A stretch of 64,000 nt of DNA from Streptomyces spinosus (GCF_020400655.1 NZ_JAINRC010000009.1:1-64000); one strand, 5' to 3'; shown: positions 1 through 8,400, counted from the stretch's first letter. Numbers and translations: made by a program. The notes: generated by a model from the letters alone, not told the origin.

Positions 1-1325
1 ACGTGCGATGCGGGTCCCCGTCCCCCTTCGACGCGAAACAGCCCTTGACCGACCGATCAGCAGATCTTTCGCGCTCGGACGGCAACCGGTCCACGGCACG
101 TCCCCGGCTCAGGTCGCCGGCTGGTCGTCATGGTCGTCCGTCCGCATACGGCGACGTTCCTGTTCGCGCTTGGAGAAGGCAGCCGCCCGGATCGCCTCGT
201 CGCTCTCCAGACCGGATCCCAGCGCGCCGCCCACCGTGGCGATCGAAGCGACGAACCAGGACAGCGTCCAGTACTCCGTGGCATGCAGCGGGGTCCGTGT
301 CATCGAGGCGAAGACCTTGTCGTTGAGGATGAAGAGCGCCCACACCAAGTTGACGACCATCAAACCCGCGTAACAGACGATCACGCCGATGCCCAAGGTC
401 ACGACCGTGGACGCGTTGTAGAGAGTCGTCCTCTTCCTCTCCTCCGGCGAGGCGTCCTTCGACCGGTGCCACAGGTGCGCGTCCACGATCAACCAGCCGA
501 TCATGAGCGCGACGGACCCGACCATGGCGATCACGAGACGCGGCGTGCTCAGGGCCTCGGACAGGCTCCAGAGGGTGGAGTTCACGGTGGCGACGGCTCC
601 CGTGGCGAGGGCGGCCGCCAGGGCTTTCGACAGGCCCGGCACCAGCCGCCAGGGCTGGTTGGCGCGGACCATACCGCCGAGGACCCTCAGGTAACCGCCC
701 GGCCCGCTGACGACGTACCGCAGATCGGCGATCTCCCCCTCACCGATCGGACCCGGGTGGATAGGCGCAAGACGACTGGCGAAACGTCCCAGCGATCGAG
801 GCCGGGAAGGTTCCTCTTCCCCCGCGGCTCGCGGAGCCGCCAAGCTGAGCACGGCTTCCTCGACCGCCCGCAGGGCCCTTCGCCGAAGCCGCAGCCCCCC
901 CAGCGACGGGAGGGACAGCAGCGCCACGCCGTGTTCATGACTCAGCTCCACGACGAGCTTGTGCCCGTGCGAGTGCAGCGGAAGGTCGGTGAGGGCCACG
1001 ACGACGTCCCAGTCCTCCGCTCGCGTACGGTCCATGATCCGGTGCATCAGCGTGGCCAGGTCCTCGGTCCCCGCGGTGAAGGGCTCACTGACCACCTTCA
1101 CGTCGAACCGTCGCCCCTCGCCCGCCTTGTCGGCGAGCCGGGCAGGCAGTACCCGGGCCATGTGCCGCGCGATCTCCGTCGGGGCGTCCGGATCCGCCAG
1201 GAGAGCCACGACCGTAACGTCCTGTGACGACTCCCGCATGACCGGACCCTTCTCGTCGCTGCCCCGGCGCTCACCCGTGCTCACAGGATGCCCCCGGGGC
1301 GACATCGGCGCGCCCTGACACGCTG
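1..1325. repeat. Direct repeat copy 1, partner at 51329-52675
   Basis: This segment holds a membrane-protein gene and its flanks, and it matches 51329-52675 in the same orientation. Similarity is not confined to the coding part. Downstream of the stop codon both copies share 'gtgcgggtccccgtc'-like DNA, then 'cgaaaca' and 'gatcttt' blocks. Upstream of the start both share 'cacaggatgcccccg' followed by 'gacacgctg'. The match already runs at base 1, so it may extend to the left of the window. No transposase or terminal inverted repeat is visible at either copy, so this looks like a segmental duplication rather than a mobile element. Confidence 0.8.
109..1239 (-). CDS. Membrane protein with N-terminal Rossmann-like domain, paralogue 1
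   Basis: This 376-aa protein belongs to no family I can name. The first 120 or so residues look like an alternating beta/alpha domain, with strands at VTVVALLADP and WDVVVALTDLP. Next comes a charged Arg/Pro-rich linker (about 130-165). The C-terminal half has about four hydrophobic segments (roughly 205-225, 235-260, 280-320 and 330-345). It ends in a basic tail rich in Arg and Asp. The ATG at 1239 was chosen because the paralogue at 51447-52589 starts at the same aligned residue; an open frame continues upstream to 1359 but has no conserved content. The end SGLESDEAIRAAA is identical in both paralogues. It was probably anchored in the cytoplasmic membrane. Function is unknown. Confidence 0.75.
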   Translation of the reverse strand: MRESSQDVTVVALLADPDAPTEIARHMARVLPARLADKAGEGRRFDVKVVSEPFTAGTEDLATLMHRIMDRTRAEDWDVVVALTDLPLHSHGHKLVVELSHEHGVALLSLPSLGGLRLRRRALRAVEEAVLSLAAPRAAGEEEPSRPRSLGRFASRLAPIHPGPIGEGEIADLRYVVSGPGGYLRVLGGMVRANQPWRLVPGLSKALAAALATGAVATVNSTLWSLSEALSTPRLVIAMVGSVALMIGWLIVDAHLWHRSKDASPEERKRTTLYNASTVVTLGIGVIVCYAGLMVVNLVWALFILNDKVFASMTRTPLHATEYWTLSWFVASIATVGGALGSGLESDEAIRAAAFSKREQERRRMRTDDHDDQPAT

Positions 1326-1389
1326 ACCTCCCCACGCGCGGGCAGACAGACCTCCCCACGGCGGAGACCCGGCAGGACGCGCCCCCCGC

Positions 1390-4002
1390 TCACGCCGCGC
1401 CGAACGCGGCGAACGCCCAGCCCGTCGCCTGGTGCACCGCGTCGCCCGGCAGGGCCGCACGGGCGTCCCGCAGCGCCTCGGCCAGGGAGAGGCCCGCGCC
1501 GAGGCCCTTGTGCAGGGCCAGCATCAGCGGGACGACCGCCGCGTCGTTGACCGGGGCGCTGCTCGCCACCACCCCGGCCGTGCCCAGCGGCAGCAACGCC
1601 GTGACCAGACCGAGGAGTTCGTCGGCGCCGACCGAGGCGAGGCGGGCGGTGTCGCAGCTGGACAGGATGATCCGGTACGGGCTGCGCGCCAGCCGCTCGA
1701 AGTCGTGGACGATCAGCGGTCCGTCGGCCATGCGCAGGGCGGAGAACAGGGGGCTGTCGGCGCGGAACGTGCCGTGCGCCGCGAGATGGGCGAGGCCCGC
1801 GCCGTCGAGCTCCGCCAGCACCCGCGGCACCTGCGCGTCGTCGCCCTCCAGGACCGTCGCCGTGCCGTACCGGTCCGCCAGCTCGGGTACCTCCGCGCCG
1901 CCCGTCGCCAGGCCGGGACCGCGCACCAGCACGGGCGGGCCGTCCGGCGGCGGCCCCGTCTCCCGGGCGCGCAGCCAGCTCCCCGCCGACGGCGACACAC
2001 TGAGCACCCGCTCCCGCAGCGCGGGCAGCAGCGCCCACGGCACCCGGTGCAGCGCGCCCGGCGGCACGATCACCACCGGACCCGGGCCGAGGTGCCGTAC
2101 CGCCCCGGCCAGCAGCAGCTCTTCCAGGCGCCGGCCGGCCGCCTCCACCACAGGGAGCCGCGCCTCGGCACCCGGGTGCGCGAGCCGCCGCAGCCCGGCC
2201 TGCACATGCTCGGCCTCGGCCACCGCCTCCGCCAGCGAGCCACCGGCGAACCGGCGCACCTTCCCCTGCCCGCACAGCAGGACGTGCACCCGGCCGTCGA
2301 CCACCGCCAGTTCGACCAGCCACCCGTCACCGAGCCGGTCCAGCAGCCGGCCCACGTCGAGACGGTCGCCCGCGTCGGCGGCGGCCCCGCCGATGTGCCG
2401 GGTGCGCGAGCGGATCTCCCTCTCCAGGCGCCGCTGTTCGCGCTCCAGCGCCGGCACGGGACGGCCCTCCATCCGGGCGGCCTCCGCGCGGGCCGCGATC
2501 TCCCGGTAGGCGGTCAGCCCGCTCAGCAGCGCCGGATCGTCGGGCGGCCGGGTCGGCGGCGCGGACAGCACCGTCGCCCGCCAGCGCTCGCTCCACCCGA
2601 GCAGCCGCCGCGCAGAGCCCTCGGCGAGGCTCACCTCCTGCGCCAGCGCGGCCAGTTCGGCGCCCTGCGCGGTCGCGTGGGCGCGCAGCTCGGAGGCGCC
2701 CAGCGTCATCCGGTGGTCGTCCAGCACGTCCAGGCCGCGCCGGCACGCCTCCAGCACACCGCGCCGGGAACCGGCCGCCCGCGCCCGCAGCGCCTGTGCC
2801 GCCCAGCCCGTCATCCGGGCCGGCGGCGGCCCGCCGTGCCGGCTGCGCGCGGCCACCGCCAAGTGCCGTTCCGCGTCCGCCGTCCAGCCCAGCGCCAGCG
2901 CGATCCGGCCGGCGAGCAGCGAGGCCTCGGGCGCGGCCGGGGAGCCGAAGGAGGCCAGCCGCTCGGCGACCGCCGCCGCGTCCGCGACCATCCGCCCCGA
3001 CCGGCGCCCGGCCGCCACCCGCGCCTCGATCAGCACCAGCCGGGCGTGCGTCTCCCACCACGTGCGGCGCTGCGCCGCGAACAGCCGTACGGCCACGGCC
3101 GCGCGGGCTATGGCGGTGTGCGCCTCCCCGGCCGAACGGGCGGCCCGCGCGGCGGCCAGCAGCAGCTCGGCCTTGCGGGTCGACTGCCCGCCGATCCGGT
3201 CCAGCAGCGCGATCGCCGCGTCCGCCTCGGCCAGCGCCTCCGGGGCGAGCCCCGCCGCCATCAGCACCTCGCAGCGCCGGATGGACAGGTTGTAGGTGGG
3301 GGTGTCCAGCTTCGCGTAGCGCTCCTCGGCCTCGTCCAGCAGCCGCAGCGCCGCCGGGATGTCCCCGGAGCGGAACGCGGCAAGGCCCCGGCTCTCCACC
3401 GCGTCCGCCTTGTCGTGCTCCTGGCCGGTGGTGTCCCACAGCCGCTCCGCCGCCGTGAAGTCGGCGACGGCCCGCTCCACCGCGCCGAGCGCCAGGTGCA
3501 CGGTGGCCCGCAGGGTCAGCGCCCGCGCGGTCCAGATGTCGTCGGCGACCTGGCGCAGGACGGGAAGGGCCCGCCGTACGTCCTCCAGGGCCTCGCGGTG
3601 GTGCCCCAGCACCCACCACACGTAGGCCCGCCGGTACAGCACCCGCGCCCGGGTGTGCCCGCTGCCCCGGGCGACCCCCCGTTCGAAGGACGCGAGCCCC
3701 TGCCGCGTGCGCCCCGCGTGCACCAGTGCGACCCCGAGGGTCGCCAGCACATCGGCCTCCCGGTCGGCCGACTCGGCCCGCGCGGCCAGGTCCCGGGCCC
3801 GCCGCAGATGCCTCAGCGCGATGCGCAGATCCCCGAAGTCCCGCTGCCAGATGCCGAGTACCTGATGGGCGACGCTCGCGTGGACCGGTGACGGAGCGGC
3901 ACGCAGGACGTGTTCGGCACGTGCCCGGGCCTCGCCCGGATCGGCGAACACCATGGGCAGCAGTTCGAGAACCGGCTCGCTTCCCGCTGTCACGTCTCGC
4001 AT
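1390..4002 (-). CDS. TPR-CHAT caspase-like protease
   Basis: The 870-aa protein has an alpha-helical TPR-type N-terminal half (about 25-480, many Ala/Leu/Arg-rich helical pairs) and a C-terminal CHAT domain (about 600-870). CHAT domains are a caspase-related cysteine peptidase family. The expected dyad is present: His743 in HLAAHGTF and Cys783 in LSSCDTA. There is no signal peptide or membrane segment, so it should be cytoplasmic. It is divergent from a subtilase-sigma-accessory operon, with only 76 bp between start codons. TPR-CHAT proteins in type III-E CRISPR systems cleave a partner that restrains an ECF sigma factor. Here a sigma factor and a small accessory protein lie next door, but no CRISPR components do. 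A proteolytic switch controlling that sigma factor is inference. Confidence 0.9.
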   Translation of the reverse strand: MRDVTAGSEPVLELLPMVFADPGEARARAEHVLRAAPSPVHASVAHQVLGIWQRDFGDLRIALRHLRRARDLAARAESADREADVLATLGVALVHAGRTRQGLASFERGVARGSGHTRARVLYRRAYVWWVLGHHREALEDVRRALPVLRQVADDIWTARALTLRATVHLALGAVERAVADFTAAERLWDTTGQEHDKADAVESRGLAAFRSGDIPAALRLLDEAEERYAKLDTPTYNLSIRRCEVLMAAGLAPEALAEADAAIALLDRIGGQSTRKAELLLAAARAARSAGEAHTAIARAAVAVRLFAAQRRTWWETHARLVLIEARVAAGRRSGRMVADAAAVAERLASFGSPAAPEASLLAGRIALALGWTADAERHLAVAARSRHGGPPPARMTGWAAQALRARAAGSRRGVLEACRRGLDVLDDHRMTLGASELRAHATAQGAELAALAQEVSLAEGSARRLLGWSERWRATVLSAPPTRPPDDPALLSGLTAYREIAARAEAARMEGRPVPALEREQRRLEREIRSRTRHIGGAAADAGDRLDVGRLLDRLGDGWLVELAVVDGRVHVLLCGQGKVRRFAGGSLAEAVAEAEHVQAGLRRLAHPGAEARLPVVEAAGRRLEELLLAGAVRHLGPGPVVIVPPGALHRVPWALLPALRERVLSVSPSAGSWLRARETGPPPDGPPVLVRGPGLATGGAEVPELADRYGTATVLEGDDAQVPRVLAELDGAGLAHLAAHGTFRADSPLFSALRMADGPLIVHDFERLARSPYRIILSSCDTARLASVGADELLGLVTALLPLGTAGVVASSAPVNDAAVVPLMLALHKGLGAGLSLAEALRDARAALPGDAVHQATGWAFAAFGAA

Positions 4003-4078
4003 GGTAGTGGCCTGTTGTATCAGACGGCGGTCCCGCGGCTCTCACTGTCGGACACCGTCTCGAGGGGGAGGACACCAC
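4003..4078. promoter_or_regulatory. Divergent promoter region of the CHAT and subtilase genes
   Basis: Only 76 bp separate the two divergent start codons, so both promoters must lie here or inside the genes. An AT-richer patch (gttgtatcag, 4012-4021) stands out; it could supply a -10 element on either strand. The subtilase has a clear Shine-Dalgarno (GAGGGGGAGG, about 4061-4071). The CHAT gene has none in front of its ATG, which fits a very short or leaderless transcript. I cannot assign the -35 elements. Confidence 0.4.
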
Positions 4079-5512
4079 ATGGCACCACACCGGTTCCACG
4101 AGCAGTTCCACCACATCCAGCGCTCCCTGCCGGACGTCCCCCTCACCATGGGGCCGGACGACTCCGCCGGGTACTTCTACGAGAAGGGCGTCGTCCTCGT
4201 CCGGGACGGCGAGGAGGCCCGGTTCGTCGAGGACGCCGTGCGCACGCACTTCACCGAGACCCGGGGGCTCGTCCCCGACCACGTGCGCCGCGTGGGCCCG
4301 CGGGCCGGCCGCACCGGCGTCACCCGCATCCGGGTCGGCGACCCGGCCGAGGGCGAGGACAGCGTCCCGCACGCCCTGCGCGCGGTCCGCGAGGCCGAGG
4401 ACCGCCAGGGCCGCCGGCTCGCCGGCCGCAACCACGTGGTGCACATCGCGGGCAACGTCAACGCCTGCCCCGGCGACGAACCCGTGCCCGTCCCGCGCAC
4501 CGGGACCGCCAACCCCGCGCCCGCCGACGGGAGTTACGACCCGGCCACCGCGGTCGGCGTCCTCGTGGTCGACACCGGGCTGGTGCACGACCACCGCTCC
4601 TACCCGCTGCTCGCCCACACCACGGGCGACGCCCAGCTGACCGAGACCGACGCCGACGGCGTGCTGCGCCAGTACGTCGGCCACGGCACGTTCATCGCCG
4701 GCATCCTCGCCGCCGTCGCCCCCAACACCGACATCACCGTGCGCGGCACGCTCAACGACGCCGGCGCCGTCCTGGAGTCGGAGTTCGGCGCCCTGCTCTT
4801 CGACGCGGTCGACCGGGGCGGCTGGCCGGACATCATCAGCCTCTCCGCGGGCACACCCAGCGCGGACACCGACGGCCTGATCGGCCTGGACGCGTTCATG
4901 GCGGAACTGCGCGAGCAGCGCACCCTGCTGGTGGCCGCCGCCGGCAACAACGGCAGCGACGTCCCCTTCTGGCCCGCCGCCTACGCCGGCCTGCCCGGGT
5001 TCGCCGACTGTGTGCTGTCCGTCGGCGCCCTGCGCGCGGACGGCGTGTCCGGGGCCTGCTTCACCAACCACGGGCCGTGGGTGCGCGTCCACACCCCCGG
5101 CGAACGCCTCACCAGCGCCCTCACCGGCTTCACCGCGCCCGTGCCGTACGTCTACCAGCACTCCACCTACGACGCCTGCCGGTTCGGCGACGCCGACTAC
5201 GCCTGCACCTGTCAGTTCCCGCGCCACACCGGTGTGCTGAGCGAGGGCCGGGAGAGCACCGGCGCCAAGCCGGACCAGGTGATGTTCGACGGCCTCGCGC
5301 AGTGGAGCGGCACCTCCTTCGCCACCCCGGTGGCCGCGGGACTCGTCGCCGCCCGGATGACGGCGTACCGGGAACGCGACCCGCGCGCGGCCGGCGCCGG
5401 GCTGCTGGCGGCGGACGCGGAGGGGGCCGAGGTGCGCGGGACGCGGGTCGCGGCGCTCCGGCCGCCCACCTGGCGACCCGTCCCCGTCGTGCTCCCGGCG
5501 CTGCCCGCATGA
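4079..5512 (+). CDS. Cytoplasmic subtilisin-family (S8) serine peptidase
   Basis: This 477-aa peptidase shows the complete S8 catalytic set: Asp165 (VVDTG), His202 (GHGTFIAG), oxyanion Asn290 (AAAGNNG) and Ser413 (GTSFATP). The first 155 residues are a non-catalytic domain without signal peptide or obvious propeptide, so the enzyme is predicted to stay inside the cell. That is unusual for Streptomyces subtilases, most of which are secreted. A Cys-bearing insertion (CRFGDADYACTC, around 367-378) precedes the catalytic Ser. The ATG at 4079 has a strong ribosome-binding site; the open frame continues upstream without one. Its stop codon overlaps a possible ATG of the sigma gene. It is likely co-transcribed with the two genes that follow. 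Confidence 0.9.
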   Translation: MAPHRFHEQFHHIQRSLPDVPLTMGPDDSAGYFYEKGVVLVRDGEEARFVEDAVRTHFTETRGLVPDHVRRVGPRAGRTGVTRIRVGDPAEGEDSVPHALRAVREAEDRQGRRLAGRNHVVHIAGNVNACPGDEPVPVPRTGTANPAPADGSYDPATAVGVLVVDTGLVHDHRSYPLLAHTTGDAQLTETDADGVLRQYVGHGTFIAGILAAVAPNTDITVRGTLNDAGAVLESEFGALLFDAVDRGGWPDIISLSAGTPSADTDGLIGLDAFMAELREQRTLLVAAAGNNGSDVPFWPAAYAGLPGFADCVLSVGALRADGVSGACFTNHGPWVRVHTPGERLTSALTGFTAPVPYVYQHSTYDACRFGDADYACTCQFPRHTGVLSEGRESTGAKPDQVMFDGLAQWSGTSFATPVAAGLVAARMTAYRERDPRAAGAGLLAADAEGAEVRGTRVAALRPPTWRPVPVVLPALPA

Positions 5513-5571
5513 CGGCCGGAACCCTCCGCTCCGCGGCGTACGATGACAGGCCGTACACAAGGGGTGGAGCC

Positions 5572-6147
5572 GTGGACCGAACAGAGGTCGGCGCGTTGGT
5601 CCAGTCCGCCGTCGACGGGGACGCCGCGGCCTGGAAGGCGCTGGTGGAAGGGATGAGTCCGCTGGTGTGGTCGGTGGTCCGGGCACACCGGCTGTCGGAC
5701 GCCGACGGACACGAGGTCTTCCAGACCACCTGGTTCCGCTTCGCCCAGCACCTCGGCCGCATCCGGGAACCCGACAAGGCCGGTGCCTGGCTGGCCAGTA
5801 CCGCCCGGCACGAGTGCCTGAAGGTGCTCAAGGGCCTGGCGCGGCTGACCCTGACCGACGATCCGCGGGTGCTGGACCGGGCCAGCGAGGACCGGACACC
5901 GGAAGAGACGCTGATCGATCTGGAGGAGGCGGCAGACCGGGCCGAGCGGGTCCGCCGCCTGTGGCAGGAGCTGGACGGACTGGGCGAGCGCTGCCGGCAG
6001 CTGCTGCGCGTGCTGATGGCCTCGCCGCCGCCCAGCTACGGGGAGATCTCGGCCGCCCTCGGCATCGCGGTCGGCAGCATCGGCCCGCTCCGCCAGCGCT
6101 GTCTGCGCCGGCTGCGGGCCCGGATGGACACGCGGGGTGCGGTGTGA
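5572..6147 (+). CDS. ECF-like sigma-70 family RNA polymerase sigma factor
   Basis: The 191-aa product is a short sigma factor with only regions 2 and 4. Region 2 spans about 10-90 (WFRFAQHLGRIREPDKAGAWL covers the DNA-melting part). Region 4 spans about 122-183, with a helix-turn-helix at SYGEISAALGIAVGSIGPLRQR. GTG 5572 was chosen because a GGGG/GGAG patch precedes it. An in-frame ATG at 5509 overlaps the subtilase stop codon and would add 21 residues of unconserved look. A TACGAT at 5539-5544 could be a private -10. It overlaps the next gene by 4 bp (GTGA). With a protease on each side of its promoter and a coupled small protein, it is probably regulated by proteolysis; that is inference. 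Confidence 0.88.
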   Translation: MDRTEVGALVQSAVDGDAAAWKALVEGMSPLVWSVVRAHRLSDADGHEVFQTTWFRFAQHLGRIREPDKAGAWLASTARHECLKVLKGLARLTLTDDPRVLDRASEDRTPEETLIDLEEAADRAERVRRLWQELDGLGERCRQLLRVLMASPPPSYGEISAALGIAVGSIGPLRQRCLRRLRARMDTRGAV

Positions 6148-6617
6148 ACGGCGACGACGGGATGCCCGGGGGGCCGGAGGAGTTCGTGGACGGGCTGCTG
6201 GAGGAGGAGCTGCGCCAGGCGGCCGCCGTCCTGGACCCGGTCCCGGCCGAGCTGGTCCAGGCGGCCCTGGAGGCGTTCGCGCTGCACGAGCTGGACGCCC
6301 GGCTCGCCGAGCTGACCTTCGACTCCCTCGTGGACGCGCTGCCCATCAGGGGGGTCACCGACGCGCCGCGCATGCTCACGTTCCGCGCGGGCGAGACGAC
6401 CGTCGACGTCGAGGTCACCGAGGACGGACTGATCGGCCAGCTGCTGCCGCCGCAGCCGGCGCGGATCGAGGTGCTCGGCGGCCCGCAGACTGCCCGCGCC
6501 CCGCTCACCGCCGACCCCCTCGGCCGGTTCACCAGCACCACCCCGCCGTCCGGCCCCTTCGCCCTGCGCCTGCGCACCGGCGCGGAGGTGATCGTCACGG
6601 AGTGGCTCCGGGCCTGA
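6144..6617 (+). CDS. Small accessory protein coupled to the sigma factor (candidate sigma regulator)
   Basis: The 157-aa protein is translationally coupled to the sigma gene through a GTGA overlap. Residues 1-75 are acidic and helical (EEFVDGLLEEELRQ and QAALEAFALHELDARLAEL). Residues 80-157 look like a small beta-sandwich, with short strands separated by Gly/Pro turns and ending in EVIVTEWLRA. There is no membrane segment, so it is not a classical membrane anti-sigma factor. Position and acidic helices make a soluble anti-sigma or protease substrate plausible. By analogy, Csx30 binds RpoE in type III-E CRISPR and is cut by TPR-CHAT. I saw no direct sequence similarity to Csx30, and function remains unproven. 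Confidence 0.75.
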   Translation: MNGDDGMPGGPEEFVDGLLEEELRQAAAVLDPVPAELVQAALEAFALHELDARLAELTFDSLVDALPIRGVTDAPRMLTFRAGETTVDVEVTEDGLIGQLLPPQPARIEVLGGPQTARAPLTADPLGRFTSTTPPSGPFALRLRTGAEVIVTEWLRA

Positions 6618-6744
6618 CGAACCCACCCGGACGGAGAGACGGGACCCCTGCCGACCTGACGCGACGGGAACCCGGACCGCGTTCCCGGAGCTACCCGGGC
6701 CCGGCTGGGGGCGTACCGGGCCGGGCCGGCCGAGCCGGGCTGGC

Positions 6745-7230
6745 CGGGCCGGGGCTGGGCGGGTGTGCGTCGGGGGAGGCGAGCTGTGTGCCTGGCTGGG
6801 GGTCGAGCGGGGCGTGCCGGAGCCGGGCTGGGTCGGGTCCGGCTGGGGCTGGGCGGGTGTGCGTCGCGGGAGGAGTGTGCCTGGCCGGGGTCGCGGGGCG
6901 TGTCGGGGTCGGGCGGGGGTCGGGTCCGGCTGGGGCTGGGCGGTGTGCGTCGGGGGAGGCGAACCGTGTGCCTGGTCGGGAGTCCCGAGCGGTGCGTGCC
7001 GGGTGAGGGGCTGGGCAGGGGCTGCCGGGGTCGGGCTGGGGCCAGGGCTGGGCGGTGTGCGTCGCGGGAGGCGTATGCCTGGCCGCGGGTCGAGTGGGGC
7101 GTGCCGGATCGGACTGGCCGAGCCGGGCCGGCCGAGCCGGGCTTGGCCGGGCCGGGCCGGGGCTGGGCGGTGTGCTTCGGGGGCGAGCCGTGTGCCCGGC
7201 CAGGGGGCGCGAGCGGGGCGTGCCGGGTCG
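6745..7230. repeat. Degenerate GC-rich tandem array of about 100-bp units
   Basis: Five imperfect units start with GGGCTGGGCGG at 6752, 6846, 6933, 7045 and 7160 (spacings 94, 87, 112 and 115 bp). Each continues with tgtgcgtcg, then gggaggcg, tgtgcctgg and cgtgccgg-like words. The array lies in the 876-bp gap (6618-7493) between the sigma-operon end and the N-formylglutamate amidohydrolase stop. Open frames across it on both strands are Pro/Ala/Arg or Gly/Arg rich and have no protein-like third-position pattern, so I call no gene. The rest of the gap (7231-7493) is ordinary GC-rich DNA with related but more decayed words. Confidence 0.75.
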
Positions 7231-7493
7231 GGCCGGTCTCGCGGGGCGCGCGGCGCGGATTGGCCGCCTGGTGCGCGGTGACGGCGGTCCTGCCGACGCC
7301 GGGACGCCCCCCTGCGACCAGCACTCCCCGGCGGGGGAGCCGGGCGCCCGGACAGGGACTGGGCACGGCTGCCGGGGCAGCGGCTCGCGGGGCCCGTTCG
7401 GCAGATCGCCGCGCGGTGCGCGGCGACCGCCGGTGGCGGCGCCCTCCGCCAGCACCAGCGTGCCCCCGGTGGTCCGCTCCACCGGCCGGACGG

Positions 7494-8285
7494 CTACACC
7501 GCGTCGACAAGTGCCGCCAGCGCCGCGGCGAGACGGTCCAGGCCCGGGCCGGCCGGGCCGCCCGGCTCCGTCATGTACGTGTCCCGCCGGATCTCCACCA
7601 TCAGCGCGCCGACCCGGGCGTCCGTGCCGTAGAACTCCAGCGGCACGTACGTCCCCGCGAACGGGCTGTCCAGGCCCGTCTCGCCGCAGCCGGCGAACGC
7701 CTTGCGGGCGGCCTCGGTCAGCTCCGGCGGGGTGTGGAAGGCGTCCGTGCCCAGGCACACCGGCGGGCGCGGCCCGCTGCCGTGCAGCTCGTACGGGAGC
7801 GGCCGGGCCGGATACGAGTGCACGTCGATGATCACCGCGCGCCCGGTCGCGGCCAGCCGGCCGGCCACGGCCTGCGTCATGGCCGCGGCGTAGGGCCGGA
7901 AGTAGCGGGCGAGCAGCGGCTCCGGGTCGGTGTCCGCGGGCCGCAGCTCACCCTTGTGGGTGGTCCGCGTGTACACGGCGCCCATGCCGACGGCGAGCAT
8001 CTCCTCCCGCTCGTCCGGGAACCGTTCCGGGTCCACCACCAGCCGCGACAGCCGGTTCACGAACCGCCAGGGCCGGAGCCCGGCGAGCGCGGCGGCCCGC
8101 TCGGCGATCTCGGCGGTGTGGGCGTCCGTGATGTGGTCCAGCTCCCGCTCCAGCGCGGTGTCGTCCAGCACGATCCCGGCGCGCACGTCCCGCGGTACCG
8201 CCCGCGCCGAGTGCGGCACGTGCAGCAGCACCGGCGAGTCGGCGGCGCCGGGGAGGAGGTCGAACGAGGGGATGGCCTGGGACAC
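7494..8285 (-). CDS. N-formylglutamate amidohydrolase family protein
   Basis: The 263-aa product matches the N-formylglutamate amidohydrolase family. These enzymes hydrolyse N-formyl-L-glutamate to glutamate and formate, usually at the end of histidine breakdown, and are zinc dependent. Visible family features are the N-terminal LLHVPHSARAVP, the NRLSRLVVDPERF region and the DVHSYPARPLPYE motif, with a late ALMVEIRRDTYM strand. Length is normal for the family. The start is GTG 8285 with AGGAG upstream. No other hut gene is nearby, so its substrate may differ from the histidine route. It is followed at its 3' end only by the repeat-bearing gap. Confidence 0.88.
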   Translation of the reverse strand: MSQAIPSFDLLPGAADSPVLLHVPHSARAVPRDVRAGIVLDDTALERELDHITDAHTAEIAERAAALAGLRPWRFVNRLSRLVVDPERFPDEREEMLAVGMGAVYTRTTHKGELRPADTDPEPLLARYFRPYAAAMTQAVAGRLAATGRAVIIDVHSYPARPLPYELHGSGPRPPVCLGTDAFHTPPELTEAARKAFAGCGETGLDSPFAGTYVPLEFYGTDARVGALMVEIRRDTYMTEPGGPAGPGLDRLAAALAALVDAV

Positions 8286-8326
8286 CGGCTGCTCCTGAGG
8301 TGGTGGCGGGAACGTGCACGATCAAG

Positions 8327-8340
8327 GTGCCATACGGCAC
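8327..8340. promoter_or_regulatory. Short palindrome upstream of the amidohydrolase gene
   Basis: A perfect 5-bp inverted repeat GTGCC-ATAC-GGCAC sits 42 bp upstream of the GTG at 8285. It is the only marked symmetry in this promoter interval and could be an operator for the minus-strand gene. No regulator gene is adjacent, so the assignment is weak. Confidence 0.3.
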
Positions 8341-8365
8341 TGACAACGCCCCCGCCCCCGCACGC

Positions 8366-8400
8366 CTCCGCCCCGGCCGGGAGACCCGGCCGGGGCGGAG
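8366..8400 (-). terminator. Strong intrinsic-type hairpin after idh
   Basis: Two perfect 15-bp arms (CTCCGCCCCGGCCGG at 8366-8380, its complement at 8386-8400) enclose a 5-nt loop, 18 bp after the idh stop. There is no U-tract, which is common in Streptomyces terminators. Confidence 0.8.

Noticed and set aside
1432-3891. 819-residue open frame on the plus strand opposite the CHAT gene
   Set aside because: It is a GC-skew mirror of the real minus-strand gene: Arg/Gln/His/Pro rich, with no domain. The opposite strand has a full CHAT protease.
2327-5686. 1119-residue minus-strand frame across the CHAT gene and the subtilase
   Set aside because: It crosses two real genes in the wrong phase or strand and contains low-complexity Gly/Arg/Val tracts.
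6745-7230. CRISPR array
   Set aside because: The repeats are degenerate, unequal in length and GC rich; there are no constant 28-37-bp repeats with unique spacers and no cas genes.
5828-7510. 560-residue Pro/Ser/Arg-rich minus-strand frame over the tandem array
   Set aside because: It is produced by GC-rich repeats and by the antisense of the sigma and accessory genes. There is no protein-like pattern or start.
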